Of a DNA stretch of 20,651 nucleotides, positions 19,624 to 20,651 are shown in pieces (positions within the stretch are counted from its first letter, which is position 1; the number at the start of each line of letters is the position of its first letter). The notes under the pieces were generated by a model. That model had not been told where the DNA came from. It saw nothing but the letters and a program-made list of their open reading frames with translations, and did no database searches. A program made the position numbers and the translations under genes. Origin of the DNA: Rhizophagus prolifer (lineage: Eukaryota; Glomeromycota; Glomeromycetes; Glomerales; Glomeraceae); NCBI GenBank assembly GCA_019425655.1, contig NQWY01000097.1:1-20651 (forward strand), in the 5' to 3' direction.

Positions 19624-20592
19624 TTAGAGTTTGATTTTAATGAAGGTTGAAGGTTCCATTGTTGTTGAGGTAAATAAGATTGTTGAAGGTAGTAACGCCT
19701 GCGCTGATATGGGAGTAGCTATACAACTTGAAGTCGAAGAAAGTCTTCTTCCAAATTGATCTCTTTTTGGTTCAGGTGGAATAAAATGTTCAAGTATTTC
19801 ATCCATTGTAATCGTAGCCCCATCATAATCTCTTTCTTCATCAGTATCCATATCATCATCGCCAATGTCTTGACAATAATCATCAATATAAGATGCGTAT
19901 GAAGGGGTAGAACCATATGATGGAGTATTATTATTCGATGATGATGATGAAATTATTGCAGGTATTGACATAGAATTAAGTCCTGCATTATAAATTGAAA
20001 GTGAGGAAGTAATTGAAGTCTGTGAATCTTGTTGTAAAGGATAAGAATTTTGTCTTTGAGGAGGCGTTTGACTTTTATGACGTATTGTTGTTGAAGTACG
20101 TGGATTTGAATAATTGAGATGATGAATATGTTGAGGAGTTGGAAGTTTCAAAGTATCCATCATCGAATTATTATTATTAGGTTGTAAAAATATTTTAAGA
20201 TGAAATAATAGATCTGATTCTTGAACTCTAAGATCATAATCTAATAAAGAAAGTAATTGTCTTTCCATTAGATTAACTTTGGCAACAGAGTAAACACCTG
20301 AGAATTTTGCCCAATATTTGTTTCTTGGTGATGAATCGTTTAGATATTTTCTAGATAAAAATAAACAAAAAACGGATATGGTTAAATTTTTTTTCTTTAT
20401 AAAAAAGTAGGAAAATGGAAATATCATTCGATGCAATAACATGCCATAAATAAAAATATGGTATGTTACACAAGAAACAAATAAACAATATATAATAAGT
20501 GAACGGTTCAAATTATAACAAGAAATAGCCGAAAACTTACGATGCAACTATTAAAGTAGCGAGAAAAACTCTATGACGCGTACAGTGCATTC
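19624..20592 (-). CDS. Pho85-type (PCL1-like) cyclin, 3' part of the gene
   Basis: Activating subunit of a Pho85-family cyclin-dependent kinase, linked in fungi to G1 progression and morphogenesis. Minus-strand exons in view: 20592-20541 (52 nt, preceded by a TATAG acceptor) and 20350-19624; the intron between them is 190 nt (GTAAGT to CTAG). The join reads HRVFLATLIVAS/KYLNDSSPRNKYWAKFS, then VNLMERQLLSLLDYDLRV, the C-terminal half of a PCL-type cyclin box. About 70 residues of open frame upstream of KYLND are intron. The tail is disordered: NNNN and SSSSSNNN runs, TPSYGSTPSYAS, an acidic stretch (DDDMDTDEERDYDG), then EHFIPPEPKRDQFGRRLSS. The N-terminal half lies beyond the window. The annotated stop at 19624 is doubtful: from about 19711 another frame, open to 19485, looks more like the true tail. 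Confidence 0.8.
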
Positions 20593-20651
20593 CTATAATT
20601 CAAAGAAAGAAAAAAAGGTTAGTTGAATATTGGGTAATAACCATAATAACA

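Noticed and set aside
20351-20540. Residues MHRKFSAISCYNL... as the cyclin N-terminus with a membrane segment
   Set aside because: This is a 190-nt intron with GTAAGT and CTAG ends; the exon upstream (HRVFLATLIVAS) completes the cyclin box.
1-20651. tRNA, rRNA, CRISPR or bacterial-type operon features
   Set aside because: No cloverleaf, rRNA-like block, spaced repeat array or ribosome-binding-site pattern was seen; the window is eukaryotic in layout.

Overview
The window looks like nuclear DNA of an arbuscular mycorrhizal fungus of the Rhizophagus/Glomus type. The clues are very AT-rich intergenic DNA, short GT-AG introns of 53-90 nt, a single-exon F-box/leucine-rich protein of the kind expanded in these fungi, and TATAAATAG-type promoters. 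This assignment is inferred from style and gene content, not from a database match.

Layout from left to right: (1) 231-1736 (+), an intact one-exon F-box protein behind a clear TATA box. (2) 1.8-5.6 kb, mostly AT-rich DNA with no recognisable gene, except a promoter-like module at 3302-3382 that resembles the F-box promoter and sits in front of a disrupted unrecognised coding stretch (3420-4249). (3) 5706-8088 (+), a six-exon peroxisomal acyl-CoA oxidase ending in AKL, a type 1 peroxisomal signal. Its reading frame requires removal of a 13-nt GTATGT...TTTTAG segment, which is either an extraordinarily small intron or a frame-breaking remnant. (4) About 8.4-17.4 kb, three head-to-tail copies of a 2.8-3.3 kb unit. 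Each carries a four-exon short-chain dehydrogenase/reductase (SDR) gene on the minus strand (9064-10074, 12750-13746, 15424-16414), plus a plus-strand fragment that stays open only in unit 1. All three SDR genes splice to full-length proteins of 259-260 residues, and all carry Arg where the SDR family normally has the active-site Lys. Unit 1 alone contains about 0.7 kb of extra DNA, including a 416-bp element with inverted ends. (5) 17.4-19.4 kb, intergenic DNA with a few short open stretches. (6) 19624-20592 (-), the 3' part of a Pho85-type (PCL1-like) cyclin gene that runs off the right edge. Its C-terminal tail appears to switch reading frame.

Biologically, the oxidase would carry out the first step of peroxisomal beta-oxidation. 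The SDR array is a young family being shaped by duplication and gene conversion. The F-box protein and the cyclin are regulatory proteins with no evident link to the other genes. I found no RNA genes and no CRISPR array. The most unusual signals are the 13-nt intron-like segment and the homogenised SDR array with its substituted catalytic residue.
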